64,000 nucleotides of DNA from Anastrepha obliqua (taxonomy: Eukaryota > Arthropoda > Insecta > Diptera > Tephritidae): contig NC_072895.1 in the NCBI RefSeq assembly GCF_027943255.1, positions 22,542,001-22,606,000 of the forward strand, written 5' to 3'. Numbering within the stretch: position 1 is the first letter of the stretch; the number at the start of each line of letters is the position of its first letter. The translations under genes were made by a program, and so were the position numbers. Under the pieces are notes generated by a model, which made no database searches, was not told the origin of the DNA, and worked only from the letters and a program-made list of their open reading frames with translations. Positions 43,965 through 55,159 of the stretch are shown here, piece after piece.

Positions 43965-44535
43965 CGCTAAAAGATTGGAAACCGAGCAAAATATTGCAGG
44001 AATCAGTCTAACCCGCGCTTTGTGCACAACTCTAACAGCAGCTTTAGAAAGAATTCTCAACTGATATCCAATGATATATTAGTAAGAGCCTCACTCAAAA
44101 GATTTGCTCCAAGACTGTAGATGTTAGGACAGTTCTCACAGAGACTTTCAGGTCTAAGCAACATTCTGGATACAAACGGAAGGTCAGATAACGCAATTCC
44201 GCAAGTAGAATTTGGAAAATATCTTATAATCTTTGAACTGCTCACTCTGTAATCTATTCCGATTTAGTTTATATAAAAACCTCTGTTGGCTTCATAGTAG
44301 CGCATGCTGGCGACCAAATTCCTTAAAAACTTTTTGACGGATCTTCGCTCTGTCTAGAATGAGAGTCGCCTTAACCCTTCCAGCCTTCCAGGGGAAATTT
44401 TTTGTAACTAACAAATTTCTTGAAAATTTCGATTCGTGAAGAATAGAATAGCAAAATTTAAAATGGTGGATGCAATATGGACTAAGGAAGTACCGAAAAG
44501 GCCACCAAGCTCAACGAGAATTGGTTCTAAAGAGT
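43965..44535. other. unassigned stretch
   Basis: No motif recognised. It may belong to the LINE that begins below, but the frames are too broken to say. Confidence 0.3.
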
Positions 44536-44539
44536 TTCA

Positions 44540-44800
44540 GAACTCAACTCTCTAAACGGAGTATATTGATTTTGCGAAGGCTTTTGACAGAGTCTCATAC
44601 AAAGCTTGGTTTCAAACTGGGTTAATATGAAGTTCCACGCAATTTTCTTCAACTGTTTGGAGGGCCCGAAGTTGGACGGAATAGTTCGTGGGGGAGTATT
44701 CTGAGAGGAGGTCCCTATTAAGCTCAATTTAAGCAACCGGATCACTGTAGTGCTTTCCAAGCGGGAAGCAGTGGCTTGGTTGCTTTCCTCTGTAATTAAA
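44540..44800 (+). pseudogene. LINE RT palm fragment
   Basis: Plus strand near 44563: YIDFAKAFDRVSYKAWF is the RT motif A with its catalytic aspartate (AFDRV). The sequence then breaks up. It is probably the same element as the RNase H fragment at 44880-45480, with the middle deleted. Confidence 0.6.
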
Positions 44801-44879
44801 CTGTAAAGGACATAAAATATCTACTTCGTTAGCCAAACGAAAATTAGGGTCTTAGGCTCTTGTTTGTGCATTCAAAATT

Positions 44880-45480
44880 AGTCGGGGAATGCTTAGTTTC
44901 TCTCTCCATTGCACTCGAAGATTTCGATATTAGACTCATTTGGGTTCCCGGTCACAGCGGCATAGAAGAAAACCGTTGGGCTGATGAGTTGGCAAGATAG
45001 AGGACTCTGGAGATGGTTTCAACGCAAAACGAGTGAATTAGGGCTCCCTTGAAAACCTGTCATCTACTCCTGGAAAGATAGGCCTCGCGTCAATTTAACG
45101 AGTGCTTGGCTAGTACGCCAACGTGCAAAGTCGCGAGATGCTTCTGGCCACAGGTAGGTCAGGGGCACTCGAGAGATCTTCTAAGGGTAATAAAGCCGCA
45201 GCTCTCGAATTTGGTAGGTCTCCTTATCACACATTGTCTGTTAGGTGCTCATACGATGAGACGTGGGATTGCTTCATGTCCTTTCTGTAGAAGCTGTCTG
45301 GATGACGAGGTGGAATCATGTCAGCACCTTCTTCTTAGCTGCCCTGCTCTCGTCGGGCTAAGATTCAGACATCTGTATTTTCACTGTTTTTGCTACATCT
45401 GCCGATATTGCGGGTTTAAATATCACACATTTGGTGAAATTCATCAGTAGCTTGAAGCGGTTAATACGAACGTAATCTAA
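44880..45480 (+). pseudogene. LINE RNase H end, zinc knuckle and 3' end
   Basis: Plus strand: IALEDFDIRLIWVPGHSGIE (about 44917-44970), NRWADELAR, a stop at 44998, then the linker ASRQFNECLASTPTCKVARC and FWPQVGQGHSRDLLRVIKPQ. Next are LITHCLLGAHTMRRGIASCP and the knuckle CPFCRSCLDDEVESCQHLLL, then SCPAL. RNase H's GH and terminal D are kept. A frameshift or truncation follows after about 45365. An RNase-H-bearing LINE copy with its 5' part mostly missing. Confidence 0.8.
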
Positions 45481-45484
45481 AGCC

Positions 45485-47178
45485 TCTTCTAGCTTTTTCC
45501 ACCTGTTTGTTTTCTTCTGCTTAAAACATCGTTCCATTACTCTCTCCTATCAGCTTTATAAAAGAAATTAAATTCCTGTTTGAAAAAAATAACTAAAAAT
45601 TCTCATATCTACTGCCTTTAAATTATGATGAGTAGGAAAACCGCTTAAGAAGCCGTTCGTTAAACTAACGAGACAGCCTTTAAATATACTTTAATAGCCT
45701 AGCAGGCCACCCAATGTGGCACTTGTCACTGGTAATAAAATTTCCTACACGTTGCTGTGTGCATACAACTTGCAATATGTTTGAAAGTATTCGATGGTCC
45801 ATAAAATCGCTAAAGATTAATGACTACTCTGCGTTTAAATGACATAAGTTGAGGTTAAATCGATGTGAGTTATAGCTCTGCAGAGGTTAACAATGAACAC
45901 AACAGGGGTGGGGTATACAGAAGGATGACGGGGCAAACCTTTGCCACCTGGGCTGGCGCTGTTAAGTGGTAATAAAATTTGACCTGTACTGTAGGTAACA
46001 TTATGCAAATGCCTTTTATGTTTATGGCTCATAGTAAGCGGAAAGTGCATGGTTGGTATACAAACAACTGTGTCAATACATACAAACGTTTATGTGTACG
46101 TACACACATAGCAAATTTACGGTGCTTAGATTTGCACCCAGCGCGGCTCAAGATAAGCCGACAAGTGATGTCGAAAGCAGCTGCTAATGGTTCCAAGCAA
46201 GTTGGAAATCAATGGATGATCGTTAAATGCACAATTGTTGGGAAAAAAGGGCGTTGAAGGGGAATTTTGTGGATTCGTAGCCCTAGGAGTAATAGAATTC
46301 TATAGCCACAAATTCAAACAATGTTTGGCAGCCGATTGACGACTGCTGCCTAATTTTATTATCCAGCTTATTAGGACGCCTGAAGGCAGCAGACTGCTGG
46401 TACTTGACTGATGCGGGGCCGAATGTGGGGCCGGGTGTAAATACTAAAATGTACATGGCAGTTGCTGCAGGCAAAACTTTGTGGACGACGAGCCTTTTTA
46501 TTATCAAATAAAAGCAAAACAATGCGAGTGAAAAGTTGGTAAAAAAATTAGCAGATTAGCGTTCGTTTTTTGCTTTGACTAACTTACGGTTAGAACTCAA
46601 AGTTTCTGTGGCTAAGCGGGCAGCTGCTGCCAAGTTTTTTTTTTTGGGAAATCAGTCATCGACAGCAACCACAGCGCGCCTTAGAAAACTTATGAGATAT
46701 TCAACATAATTTTCAAATTACAAACCCACTTTCCAAACTTTGTAAATAATCTTTGTGTTGGAGATAAGCGCGCAAGCGAGTTTTTTGCTATTAAATGAAT
46801 GCTTTGGGAAATGAAATACAGCAAAACTAATATACTACTGAAATATGTTATTGCAAAATTATAACCGCAATCGCGCTGTTATTGTTGCGAGAATGAATTT
46901 GTGAAAGTTTTCTAAATCCTCCACAAAAGCCTACGTGGCAGATGATTGGCAGATATGGAGGAGAGGATTAAGTATCACTTTGCTCGCGGCTTTGGTTTGT
47001 AAATTAGAAGAAGTCATTCTAGTAATGCCAGATTTGTTGGAGCAATTATTTACAAACTGTGCAGAACGAGGTTGGTCGAGTTTTCTTAAAACAAAAAAAA
47101 AACTTCGCCGTATAACAAAATCTTCCTTTCCTTGCAACTTTCAGAAAACTACCTCTTCTTACAACTTTTTTTTTTTTC
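45485..47178. other. unassigned intergenic DNA
   Basis: No TE motif or credible gene. It has mixed composition with several short frames below 95 codons and a T-run at about 46636-46645. Confidence 0.4.
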
Positions 47179-47179
47179 G

Positions 47180-47730
47180 TCTTTTTTTTTTTTCTTGTTC
47201 ACTCCACTCGTGAGCATAGGACCTCGACAAGACTCAGTCTTGCGTTGGTTTCGTTAATCTATTTTGATTTCCGCTACCAGTCCTGAGTAGTGGAAATGCC
47301 CACCTGTTGTTGCTTAGGAACAACGCCTGCTTATTGCTTGGGGCGCCATCTGTGTTTCACATTTTTCTGGCAGAAGGATCGCACAGGAGATTGAGGACTT
47401 CGGTAAATTTCGTGTGTCTGCGCTATTACCGTCTTTGAAGGCTTCCTCTTGCTGGCGCCGCTGATGCACTGTGCAACTGTTCCTTTTCTTTGTTTTTTGC
47501 TTGTTTTAGCAGCCACAATGCAAGTAATGCGCAGACTATTGTGCGGGAGTAAAGATTGGAATGATAAGGTTTTTGGGGTTGAGGAATGATTTTTTTTTTG
47601 TTTTTTGGTTTAGAGACTAGGAAAGTAAGTAAGTTGGAAAAGTTCGATAACCGTGCTTTACATGGGATTCGAGCTCACAACCTCTGGGATGGGAAGCTAG
47701 TGCACTTACGCTAGACTACCGAGGATGCGT
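47180..47730 (-). mobile_element. tRNA-headed SINE (type 2), second copy
   Basis: Aligns along its whole length with 31196-31771: GAGCATAGGACCTCGAC, TTGCTTAGGAACAACGCCTG, GGCGCCATCTGTGTTTCACA and CGCTAGACTACCGAGG. The tRNA-like head is at the right (inverse of about 47663-47728). On the left it is followed by T-tracts (47167-47193), i.e. a poly(A) tail in the minus sense. TTTTTTTTCGTCT appears at both sides (about 47169-47182 and 47731-47743) and may be the target duplication. Confidence 0.8.
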
Positions 47731-47734
47731 TTTT

Positions 47735-48095
47735 TTTCGTCTATTCTTTCTAAAAAAACGCCTTATGCGAAATAGTTCGAGAGTTTAGGGCGCGTAGGGT
47801 ATTTAAACTTATTTTTGTATTTTTTTATATTCTTTCTAATGAATCCCAAGAGCTTCTTCTTCCTCTTCCAAGTGAATCGCAGCCCATGGAAGTCACGCAC
47901 AAACCCATTCAGCTACGGCGATCGAATGCACTTTTTTACTTTAGTTGATTCTGTTGCGAGTTTTGATGCACACCAGAATGTCCTCCAATGGAACTTGCAG
48001 TTTCTGTGGTGAGGAAGATGAAACCACCAAAAATGCGCTGGCTCATACCCAGCACTGATGCATAAGCGGCACAAACACCTGGGTACATAATAGGA
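47735..48095. other. spacer with a SINE type 1 head fragment
   Basis: At about 47870-47925, CCATGGAAGTCACGCACAAACCCATTCAGCTACGGCG carries the inverse A-box region of SINE type 1 (CCCATTCAGCTA). The rest of the SINE is missing. The remainder of the spacer is unassigned. Confidence 0.5.
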
Positions 48096-48100
48096 CTATG

Positions 48101-49351
48101 AATAAGTTCGTGCGGTTTTACAACAGATGGCGTAACTTGATTATTATTCCATCGATCCACATTTCCAAACATTCATTGGAGAGCTACTGTCGTAAGGCAC
48201 AAACGTCAGTATAAGTTTTTTATTTGAAGCGTAAACAACAATATTTTTACCACACTTGAAAATGTCGAATTTCGTGCCAAATAATGTGTTTTTGCGGGGA
48301 ATTTTTTAATATGAAGAAAAAAGCAGCCGAAAGTCATCGTATCTTGGTGGAAGTTTATGGTGAGCATGCTCTAGCTGAGCGAACGTGCCAGAAGTGGTTT
48401 GCACGCTTTAAAAGTGGTGATTTTGGCTTGGAAGACGAAGAACGCGAGGGTGCGCCGCCAAAGTTCATGGATACCGAATTGGAGGAATTGCTCGATCAAG
48501 ATCCGGCTCAAACGCAAGAAGAGGTTGCAAAAACTTTGGGAGTTGATCAATCAACCATTTCCAAACGTTTAAAAGCCATGGGAATGATCCGAAAGGTAGG
48601 CCATTAGGTGCCGTATGAATTGAAGCCAAGAGACGTTGAACGCCGTTTTATGGCATGCGAACAACTGCTTCAACGGCACAAAAGAAAGGGTTTTTTGCAT
48701 CGAATTGTGACTGGCGATGAAAAGTGGGTCCATTACGACAATCCAAAACGTCGGGCAACGTATGGATACCCTGGCCATGCTTCAACATCGACGTCGGCGC
48801 AGAATATTCATGGCCTGAAGGTTATGCTGTGTATCTGGTGGGACCAGCTGGGTGTTGTGTATTATGAGCTACTGAAACCGAATGAAACGATTACGGGGGA
48901 TGTCTACCGACGACAATTGATGCGTTGGAGCCGAGCACTGCGAGAAAAACGGCCGCAATACGCCGATAGACACGACAAAGTTATTTTGCAACATGACAAT
49001 GCTCGGCCACATGTTGCACAAGTGGTCAAAACATACTTAGAAACGCTCAAATGGGATGTCCTACCCCACCCGCCGTATAGTCCAGACCTTGCGCCATCCG
49101 ATTACTATCTCTTCCGATCGATGCAACATGGCCTGGCTGACCAGCACTTCCGTAATTACGATGAAGTCAAAAAATGGATCGATTCGTGGATTGCGGCAAA
49201 ACCGACCGAATTTTTCACAAAGGGAATCCGTGAATTGTCAGAAAGATGGGAAAAAGTAGTAGTAAGCGATGGACAATACTTTGAATATTAAATTTGTAAC
49301 CATTTTACGTCAATAAAGTTTCAAATTTCGAAAAAAACCGCACGAACTTAT
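48101..49351 (+). mobile_element. nearly complete DD34D mariner
   Basis: About 1.25 kb. The left end AATAAGTTCGTGCGGTTTT (48101-48119) and the right end AAAAACCGCACGAACTTATT (about 49332-49352) are inverted. A TATA-rich flank makes the exact TA duplication ambiguous. It encloses one transposase gene with two lesions. It is the best preserved DNA transposon in the window. Confidence 0.92.
48262..49291 (+). pseudogene. mariner DD34D transposase, one stop and one frameshift
   Basis: The probable original start is ATG 48262 (MSNFVPNN). A frameshift near 48285-48300 moves the reading into the frame that runs from 48284. There the HTH reads LVEVYGEHALAERTCQKWFA and VDQSTISKRLKAMGMI. A TAG at 48605-48607 replaces the tryptophan of GHWVPYELK; reading then stays in the same frame to 49291. 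The catalytic triad is present: TGDEKWVHYD, ILQHDNARPH, and SPDLAPSDYYLF with 34 residues between acids two and three. The C-terminal RWEKVVVSDGQYFE is complete. Length is about 340 codons, normal for mariner. Only two changes separate it from an open frame, so it is a young insertion. Confidence 0.92.
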
Positions 49352-49399
49352 TTATATTCCTATTATTTTACAAGAAGAGGAAATAAAATTAAAAAAAAG

Positions 49400-49830
49400 G
49401 ACAAATACTAAGATTTATTGAGGAAGCTGGGCTCAGAGAAATAATATGATGTACACCGGCAAACAAGTTTATTTTGAGACCCCTTCGAAGATTCAGTATC
49501 ACTCGCTGAATTTTCCGTTTTTTCCACAGGTAGGAAGGTGAAATGGTTGAAGAACCACCCTCGTACTCCCCAAGTAGCACTAAAGCGTCGTTTTGATACC
49601 ATTGTAAGACCTCCAGAACGAGAACGGCCAGATATTTTCCTTAGAATTTGAATTCCCTTAGACCATTGGCGCATTATTGTCGTGCAGTTCCTGGTTTATT
49701 CCGTTAACAAAACTCGGCTAGGAAATTTCATCACAAATATTTAATTGGTTATACGGCAAAAGAAAGTTTACTCCATAGATAGACTTTCTACGAGATTTGC
49801 ACTTTGACCTCGTGGTCTTCTGTGCACTCT
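49400..49830. other. unassigned stretch
   Basis: A minus-strand frame (49674-49408) begins MRQWSKGIQILRKISGRSRS but matches nothing I can name. It could be untranslated or 3' LINE sequence. Confidence 0.3.
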
Positions 49831-49835
49831 GCTCA

Positions 49836-50017
49836 TCACAGTACCTCATCCAGACCCAGTTGCCTTATTAAACTCAGGATAGAGCTGGGTTGCAATGAGC
49901 GTATGCGCCTTTTTTCTGGCTGCAGTTGGCTGAGATGTCTCAACCTTCTGCGTGCTATAACACTTTCTTTGAAAAGGAGTCTCCTGGGATTATTCGTGGA
50001 GCCCGTGAGCATTCTCT
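49836..50017 (-). pseudogene. LINE polyprotein C-terminal tail
   Basis: Minus strand: IARRRLRHLSQLQPEKRRIR followed by LQPSSILSLIRQLGLDEVL and a stop near 49836. This resembles the tail after the zinc knuckle (compare LGRQRLHHLGG in the copy at 15.8 kb). It is separated from the RNase H part at 50344-51170 by the SINE at 50026-50312, so both are likely one LINE copy. Confidence 0.55.
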
Positions 50018-50025
50018 GTTTTATA

Positions 50026-50312
50026 TACCATATGTAATTGGCCGAGTTCCTCCTCCTATTTGTGGTGTGCGTCTTGATGTTGTTCCACAAATAGAGGGTC
50101 CTACAGTTTCAAGCTGAATCCGAACGGCAGATATTTTTATGAGGAGCTTTTTCATGGCAGAAATACACTCGAAGGTTTGACATTGCCTGCCGAGAGGCGA
50201 CCGCTATTAGAAAAAACGTGTTCTTTATTTTGGTGTTTCACCGAGATTCGAACCAACGTTCTCTCTGAATTGCGAATAGTAGTCAGGCACCGACCCATTC
50301 GGCTATGGGTCA
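50026..50312 (-). mobile_element. tRNA-derived SINE (type 1), reference copy with target duplication
   Basis: Minus orientation, flanked by the 8-bp duplication GTTTTATA (50018-50025 and 50313-50320). In the minus sense the head reads TAGCCGAATGGG (50305-50294), a full match to the Pol III A-box consensus. GGTTCGAATCT (50254-50244) matches the B box at 10 of 11 positions. The body has AATAGCGGTCGCCTCTCGGC, CATGAAAAAGCTCCTCATAA, TGCCGTTCGGATTCAGC and GAGGAACTCGGCC. The 3' tail in this copy is shortened. The acceptor stem does not close, so it is not a tRNA gene. Confidence 0.9.
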
Positions 50313-50343
50313 GTTTTATAGTTATGGGTTTTTTAAACCTATT

Positions 50344-51170
50344 TTAGTTGGAGCCTCGCAATAAGGATCTCTGCAGGCGTAGCCCCACACTGTGGTGCCT
50401 TAGCTTCTCACTGCTAAGCTTCTTCTTGATTATGTGTTGTCTCATAACAAGGAGGGGTGCGGGTCCTATTAATGACGAAGCCGCAGCTTCTCTCGTCAAT
50501 GGGTCCGCTCCCTTGTTACCAGTAATACCCCTGTGTCTTGGAACCCAAATTAGCCGAATGCTATTATGTATTCCTAGTAGATTTAGTTTCTCGATATACT
50601 CAAGGACCTGTGAGGATTTAATCTCACAGGATGATAGAGCGTTGAGTGTTGCCTGACTGTCGCTCAGAATGGCCTGACTGTTCACTCATTTCTCAAATGC
50701 TGTCTAAGTTTGTCTCTGGATATAGACAGTTGGCGTACAGCTCCGCTTAGAAGAAGCTTGGAAAACTACCCATCGGCACAGAGCGCTTGGTTTTACGGCC
50801 ATGTATTCCAGCGCCTATGCATTCTGGGGGCATCGAACCATCTCTGCACATCAGGGTACACTTCTGAAGCTTCCTTTAAATGGCAGGCCTACTCCAGTTT
50901 AACTTATCGTCTAGTTTAATTCTGAGTTTCTATTCGAATTTGATCTGTTTAGTGATATCATCTCTGAGTAGCTGGGTAAGTGGGAGTTGCAGTCTCCTCT
51001 CCGAAGCCTCCTCTGGTAATGTGCAACAGGATACGCTTGGCTGATTGCTGAATAACTACGTGAAGTGGTGTCAGCTCAAGCATCCCACTATCGCGGCTGC
51101 TGAAGTTAGCGCTGTGCGCGCTGCCGAGAGAGTGACTCTCGATGACCAAGCGACCGACCTTTCCGTATGT
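50344..51170 (-). pseudogene. LINE RT connection and RNase H
   Basis: Minus strand: 51149-50958 contains LELTPLHVVIQQSAKRILLH, the RT-RNase H connection. Then, in damaged frames, CADG (YTDGS remnant, about 50790) and from 50685 the RNase H blocks AILSDSQATLNALSSCEIKS, SIRLIWVPRHRGITGNKGAD and the linker REAAASSLIGPAPLLVMRQH. The GH of GHRGI reads RH and NE reads NK, so catalytic support residues are lost. It ends at the SINE at 50312. Confidence 0.75.
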
Positions 51171-51259
51171 TATTATTGGTCTTATTATTATGATGTAAAT
51201 CTATCTCAGGAGTGTTGGGCTACAGTCCCAAGATATTTCTGCTAGACGTTTGCTGATCA

Positions 51260-52650
51260 GCTTTTCTTTTTAATTTTAATTATTCCTTTATAAAAACACA
51301 GTTCTCACTACAACAAAAACCATATAAAGCAGAGTTTCGCAAAATTTTTATAAAATTTAATCCAAATTTCAAACTATTTACTCAGGATTTTTAGAAACAA
51401 AACCTATTTCTAGAAGAATTTTGGGTACGCAGTTTTATAGTTCATTGAATTTTTATAACAAAATCTTATTGGGGAAGTGCCTCCAATCTGATCACTCTTT
51501 ATAAGTGTAATTCCTTTCCTTTCAATGTCATTTTCTTACCAAAAAATCCTTATTTGTATGTGAAATATCTACTTTTGCGTTGCTGAGACCGAATCGAGAT
51601 GGAAGTACTTTATTCTGTTCAAGATCCAGCTGCCTAAACATAGGAAGCTTTATTTTTTTTGTTTGCTCTGGATTGTTGTTAACTCAATCGCTTTGCGGCG
51701 AGATTTTGCTGTGTATCGACCTAAGTTCATGGGGCTTTTGCGGTGTGACCGATTTGGTAATGAATTTTGGCATTTTCAATTTCTGGTGCTTCGTACACAA
51801 CGACTAATCAGACCCATCAAACATCAATTTTACACATTACATCTATCGACCGGCGTTGCGTATCCAGTAAAACACGAGCGCCTTGAAGAAAACTATGTCA
51901 GTTTGAAAGTAGGCAGTCCAAGTACACACCCTATACCACCTAAATTTCCCTTACTTTTATACTCTTACGGAAATGTTAAATTCCTTAAAGTGTTACGCAA
52001 TGCAGTGAGTTAAAATTCAAACTGATTTGGTTTTTGATTCATTTTGATCAAAGGGAGGCAAACTCGATAGGAAGTGAACGCTCTTTTATTTAATACCATC
52101 TTGATTAAATTGCGTGCGATGGCAGACAACCCTAAGAGGGCCAGACAGTTGAATTCAAACACCGTTCGTACCACTAATCCCAAATATTCGGCACATAAAT
52201 TAGCCACTCACAGTTATTTATTGGTTGTTATTTGTAGGTTTGTGTGTGTAATAAAGCCGTGAATTGTAGGAAAGGTGAGTTTGTGAAAGAATCGAATCAG
52301 TTTCTGTTTGTTAGGGCACAAATATTTTCTACGCAATAGGTTTAGCGGCCTATTCGACCAAACGGTAAAGTGATGGGGGGGGGGGGGGGGGCTTTATTTC
52401 AGTGCGGTAGCATAAATACCTTACCAAAAAGGATAGACACGAAGGCGCTCGCACTTGAACACATACTTTGCCATAGATTAAGTGTAAGTAGTGGAAACCA
52501 GTGTTGTGTGGGTTTCTTATGGACAAATAAGGTGCGTTTCATAATCATAAAACACCTTTGGTATACAATTTTTGAACTGCCATAAGCTCGCTTTTACTTT
52601 CCGGAGTAGCTTTTATTTGGTGTCATTTTAATAGTTGTAGACTTAAGATT
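51260..52650. other. unassigned intergenic DNA
   Basis: No TE motif found. A plus frame at 51663-52013 (116 codons) shows no domain. The region includes the 17-base G run at 52375-52391. Confidence 0.4.
52375..52391 (+). repeat. G17 homopolymer
   Basis: Seventeen consecutive guanines, the longest G run seen in the window. Confidence 0.9.
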
Positions 52651-52654
52651 TCGT

Positions 52655-54100
52655 CGTCGTTCCGCTACCCGACCATGACGAGGTGAGAATAGCGAGGAAC
52701 TGGTAAGGTGCATGCATCAGCTCCTATGCAAAATATGGTCGGATGAAAGCATGCCTGCTGATTGGAATTTAAGTGTGCCCAATCCATAAGAAGGGGGATC
52801 CTGCAATCTGTGCCAATTACCGCGGGATTAGTCTTCTAAATATCGCCTATAAGGTTCTAGCGAGGGTATTGTGTGAAAGGCTGAAGCCCACCGTCAACCA
52901 ACTGATTGGACCTTATCAGTGTGGCTTCAGACCTAGAAAGTCTACCATCGACCAAATATTTACAATACGCCATATCTTGGAAAGACCCACGAATGGAGAA
53001 TCGACACACATCATCTTTTCGTCGATTTCAAAGCTGTATTCGACAGTACGAAAAGGAGTTATCTGTATGCCGCGATGTCTGAATTTGGTATCCCCACAAA
53101 ACTAATACGGCTTTGCAAGATGACGTTGCTCAACACCAGCAGCGCCGTCAGAACTGGGAAGGACCTCTCCGAGCCGTTTGATACCAAACGAGGTTTCAGA
53201 CAGGGTGAATCGCTGTCGTGTGACTTCTTTAACCTGATGTTAGAGAGCATCGTAGGAGCCGCAGAACTTAATCGCTTAGGCACAATTTTTTATATGAGCG
53301 TACAATTGTTGTCGTATGTTGTTGCTGTAGCAGCATAAACATTCCCCATACTTACATATGGGGAATGCTGCTGGGGTGGCAGTCCTTGGCCGGATATAAA
53401 TCCGGGTCGTTTCGGTAACGTAGAACCGACTGTCGTGGTATGTCTATGTCTATGATATCGATATCATCGGCCGTAACAACCGCGCTGTTAGTTCTGCCTT
53501 CGCAAAGCGAATGGGTCAGGTGGTGAACAAGGACAAAACGAAGTACCTCCTGTCATCAAACAAACAGTCGGCGCACTCGCGTATCGGCACCCACGTCACT
53601 GTCGACAGCTATGACTTCGAGGTTGTAAAGGACTTCGTATACTTAGGAACCAGCATTAACACCGATGACAAGGTCAGCCTTGAAATCCAACGTATAATCT
53701 AATCTCTCTTGCCAACAAGTGCTACCTTTGACTAAGTAGGCAACTGAGCAGTAAAGTCAGCTCTCGATGAACAAAACTAACACTCTACAAGGCTCTCATC
53801 ATGCCCATACTAACGTATGGCGCAGAAGCTTGGACGATGACAACATCCGATGAAGCGACGCTTGGAGTGTTTGAGAGAAAGATTCTGACCAAGATTTTTG
53901 GATCTTTCAAAGTTGCGGATGGCAAGTATCGCAGACATAGACATAGCACAGCGAATAAAAATCCAGCGGCTACGTTGGCTGGGTCATGTCGTCCGAATGG
54001 ATACAAACGCTCCGGCTCTGAAAGTATTTGATGCGGAAGGCCTCCTCTACGTTGGAAAGATCAGATGGAGAAGGACTTGACTTCTCTTGGTGTGTCCAAC
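52655..54100 (+). pseudogene. RTE LINE reverse transcriptase, almost full RT and C-terminus
   Basis: Plus strand. Order: RY-PDHDEVR (52660), LVRCMHQLLCKIW (52702-52740), CPIHKKGDPAICANYRGISL (52773-52832), LLNIAYKVLARVLCERLKPT, NQLIGPYQCGFRPRKSTIDQ, motif A as VDFKAVFDST (53020-53050, frame-shifted), YAAMSEFGIPTKLIRLCKMT, FRQGESLSCDFFNLMLE (53200-53250), then the YADD site destroyed by a small insertion at 53319-53437. It resumes with YDIDIIGR (53451-53474), KDKTKYLLSSNKQSAHSRIG, KDFVYLGTSINTDDK, TLYKALIMPILTYGAEAWTM and LGVFERKILTKIFGSF. The 5' endonuclease part is absent. Several frameshifts are present. Confidence 0.9.
53319..53437 (-). mobile_element. short (CAA)n-tailed repeat, copy 2, in the RT active site
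   Basis: 119 bp flanked by the duplication GTATG (53314-53318 and 53438-53442). In the minus sense it ends in GCTGCTACAGCAACAA. It contains a stem-loop, CATTCCCCATA pairing with TATGGGGAATG (11 bp, 6-nt loop), and a second one, CCGGAT/ATCCGG. The insertion point splits the codons of the RTE YADD catalytic box (LLSY before it, YDIDIIGR after it). Confidence 0.9.
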
Positions 54101-54104
54101 CGGC

Positions 54105-54450
54105 GTGTGTCTCCTTCCTTTTATTCAGGATAATTGGTAAGGGCCCTTCGCTTTTCAGCAAGACACGTAAGAAGGGAAACAAGGCAGTATTTGACTGATT
54201 GTTCCATAGAAACTATGAACTGGTCGGCGTGTGCGCCGGATCTAACCCCATTAGAAAACATTTGGAGTTTATTAGTCAGAAGAGTTGAAGTCGCTAATCG
54301 CTAATTTCACAACACCAACGAGCTTAAAGCGGCAGTTAAGGCAGAATGGACTTTTCTAGATGTAAATTTACTTAAAAAGTTTACAGAATCGATGAAGATA
54401 AGGTTATTTTTTGTCGTTAAATCAAATGGTGCTTCCATAGAATACTAAAA
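54105..54450 (+). pseudogene. Tc1-like transposase C-terminal fragment
   Basis: Plus-strand frames give PFAFQQDT (second acidic residue, about 54144-54168), then DCSIETMNWSACAPDLTPLE and NIWSLLVRRVEVANR (third residue is glutamate, as in Tc1 DD34E). After a stop come NTNELKAAVKAEWTFLDVNL, KKFTESMKIRL and GASIEY at the end. The first catalytic acid and DNA-binding half are missing. A spacer of about 10 bp separates it from the RTE copy. Confidence 0.8.
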
Positions 54451-54454
54451 TATT

Positions 54455-55065
54455 CTAGACGACAAGAAAAAAAAAAAATCGTAAATTACAGTTAATTAAA
54501 GTAGGTATACTTTTTACGAATTTTTTTTTGTCGATAACAGTGCCTTCTCATCATTTTGAAACGCTTTAAATACGTTTTTGCTAAACATTTTCTTTATGTA
54601 TTAAAAAAAGTTCTAAATTATGTAATGAAACAGATAACTTTTGTTACTTTAATCCATGGGTAAAATTTTTATTTTCCTCTGAAGTCTATAAATTACAATA
54701 CTTTGAAAAATTAGGGTTGTCTTATGATTATGAAACGCACCTTACGTTAAAATGTCTGCGTATATTTTGGGTAAATTAGTGTGAGAAGGCGTGCGTGAGA
54801 AAACCTCCTACTCTCCCTTGGAAGCAAGATGTTTAGTGGAGGTGCTTTCCTCCAACTGCGGTTCCTTCAAATACATTAAAGTATAATCCACTTAAATCAC
54901 CTGCTCTCCAAGTGGAAATTGAAGAGGGCCCACAGAAATTATATCAAATTTAGTTATATTGCATGGTTGTCTGCTTCACATCAGGGCATTTAAAGATGTA
55001 ATTTTGAGGGCAGATATACCTACATATATACATTTTTACAGCTTTCTTTAAGGCCTCTTATGCGG
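54455..55065. other. AT-rich spacer
   Basis: No supported gene. Poly-A at about 54466-54478. Confidence 0.4.
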
Positions 55066-55159
55066 TTACAATAACAAATGTTATTTTGAATACCCCACTA
55101 TTTTGGGCGATGTCACTTTTGAAGCTCTCATTTTTGGATATTTGTCAAGTAATAGAAAC

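Noticed and set aside
50240..50312. tRNA gene in the type 1 SINE
   Set aside because: Good Pol III boxes but no cloverleaf closure, and it is part of a dispersed repeat with a target duplication.
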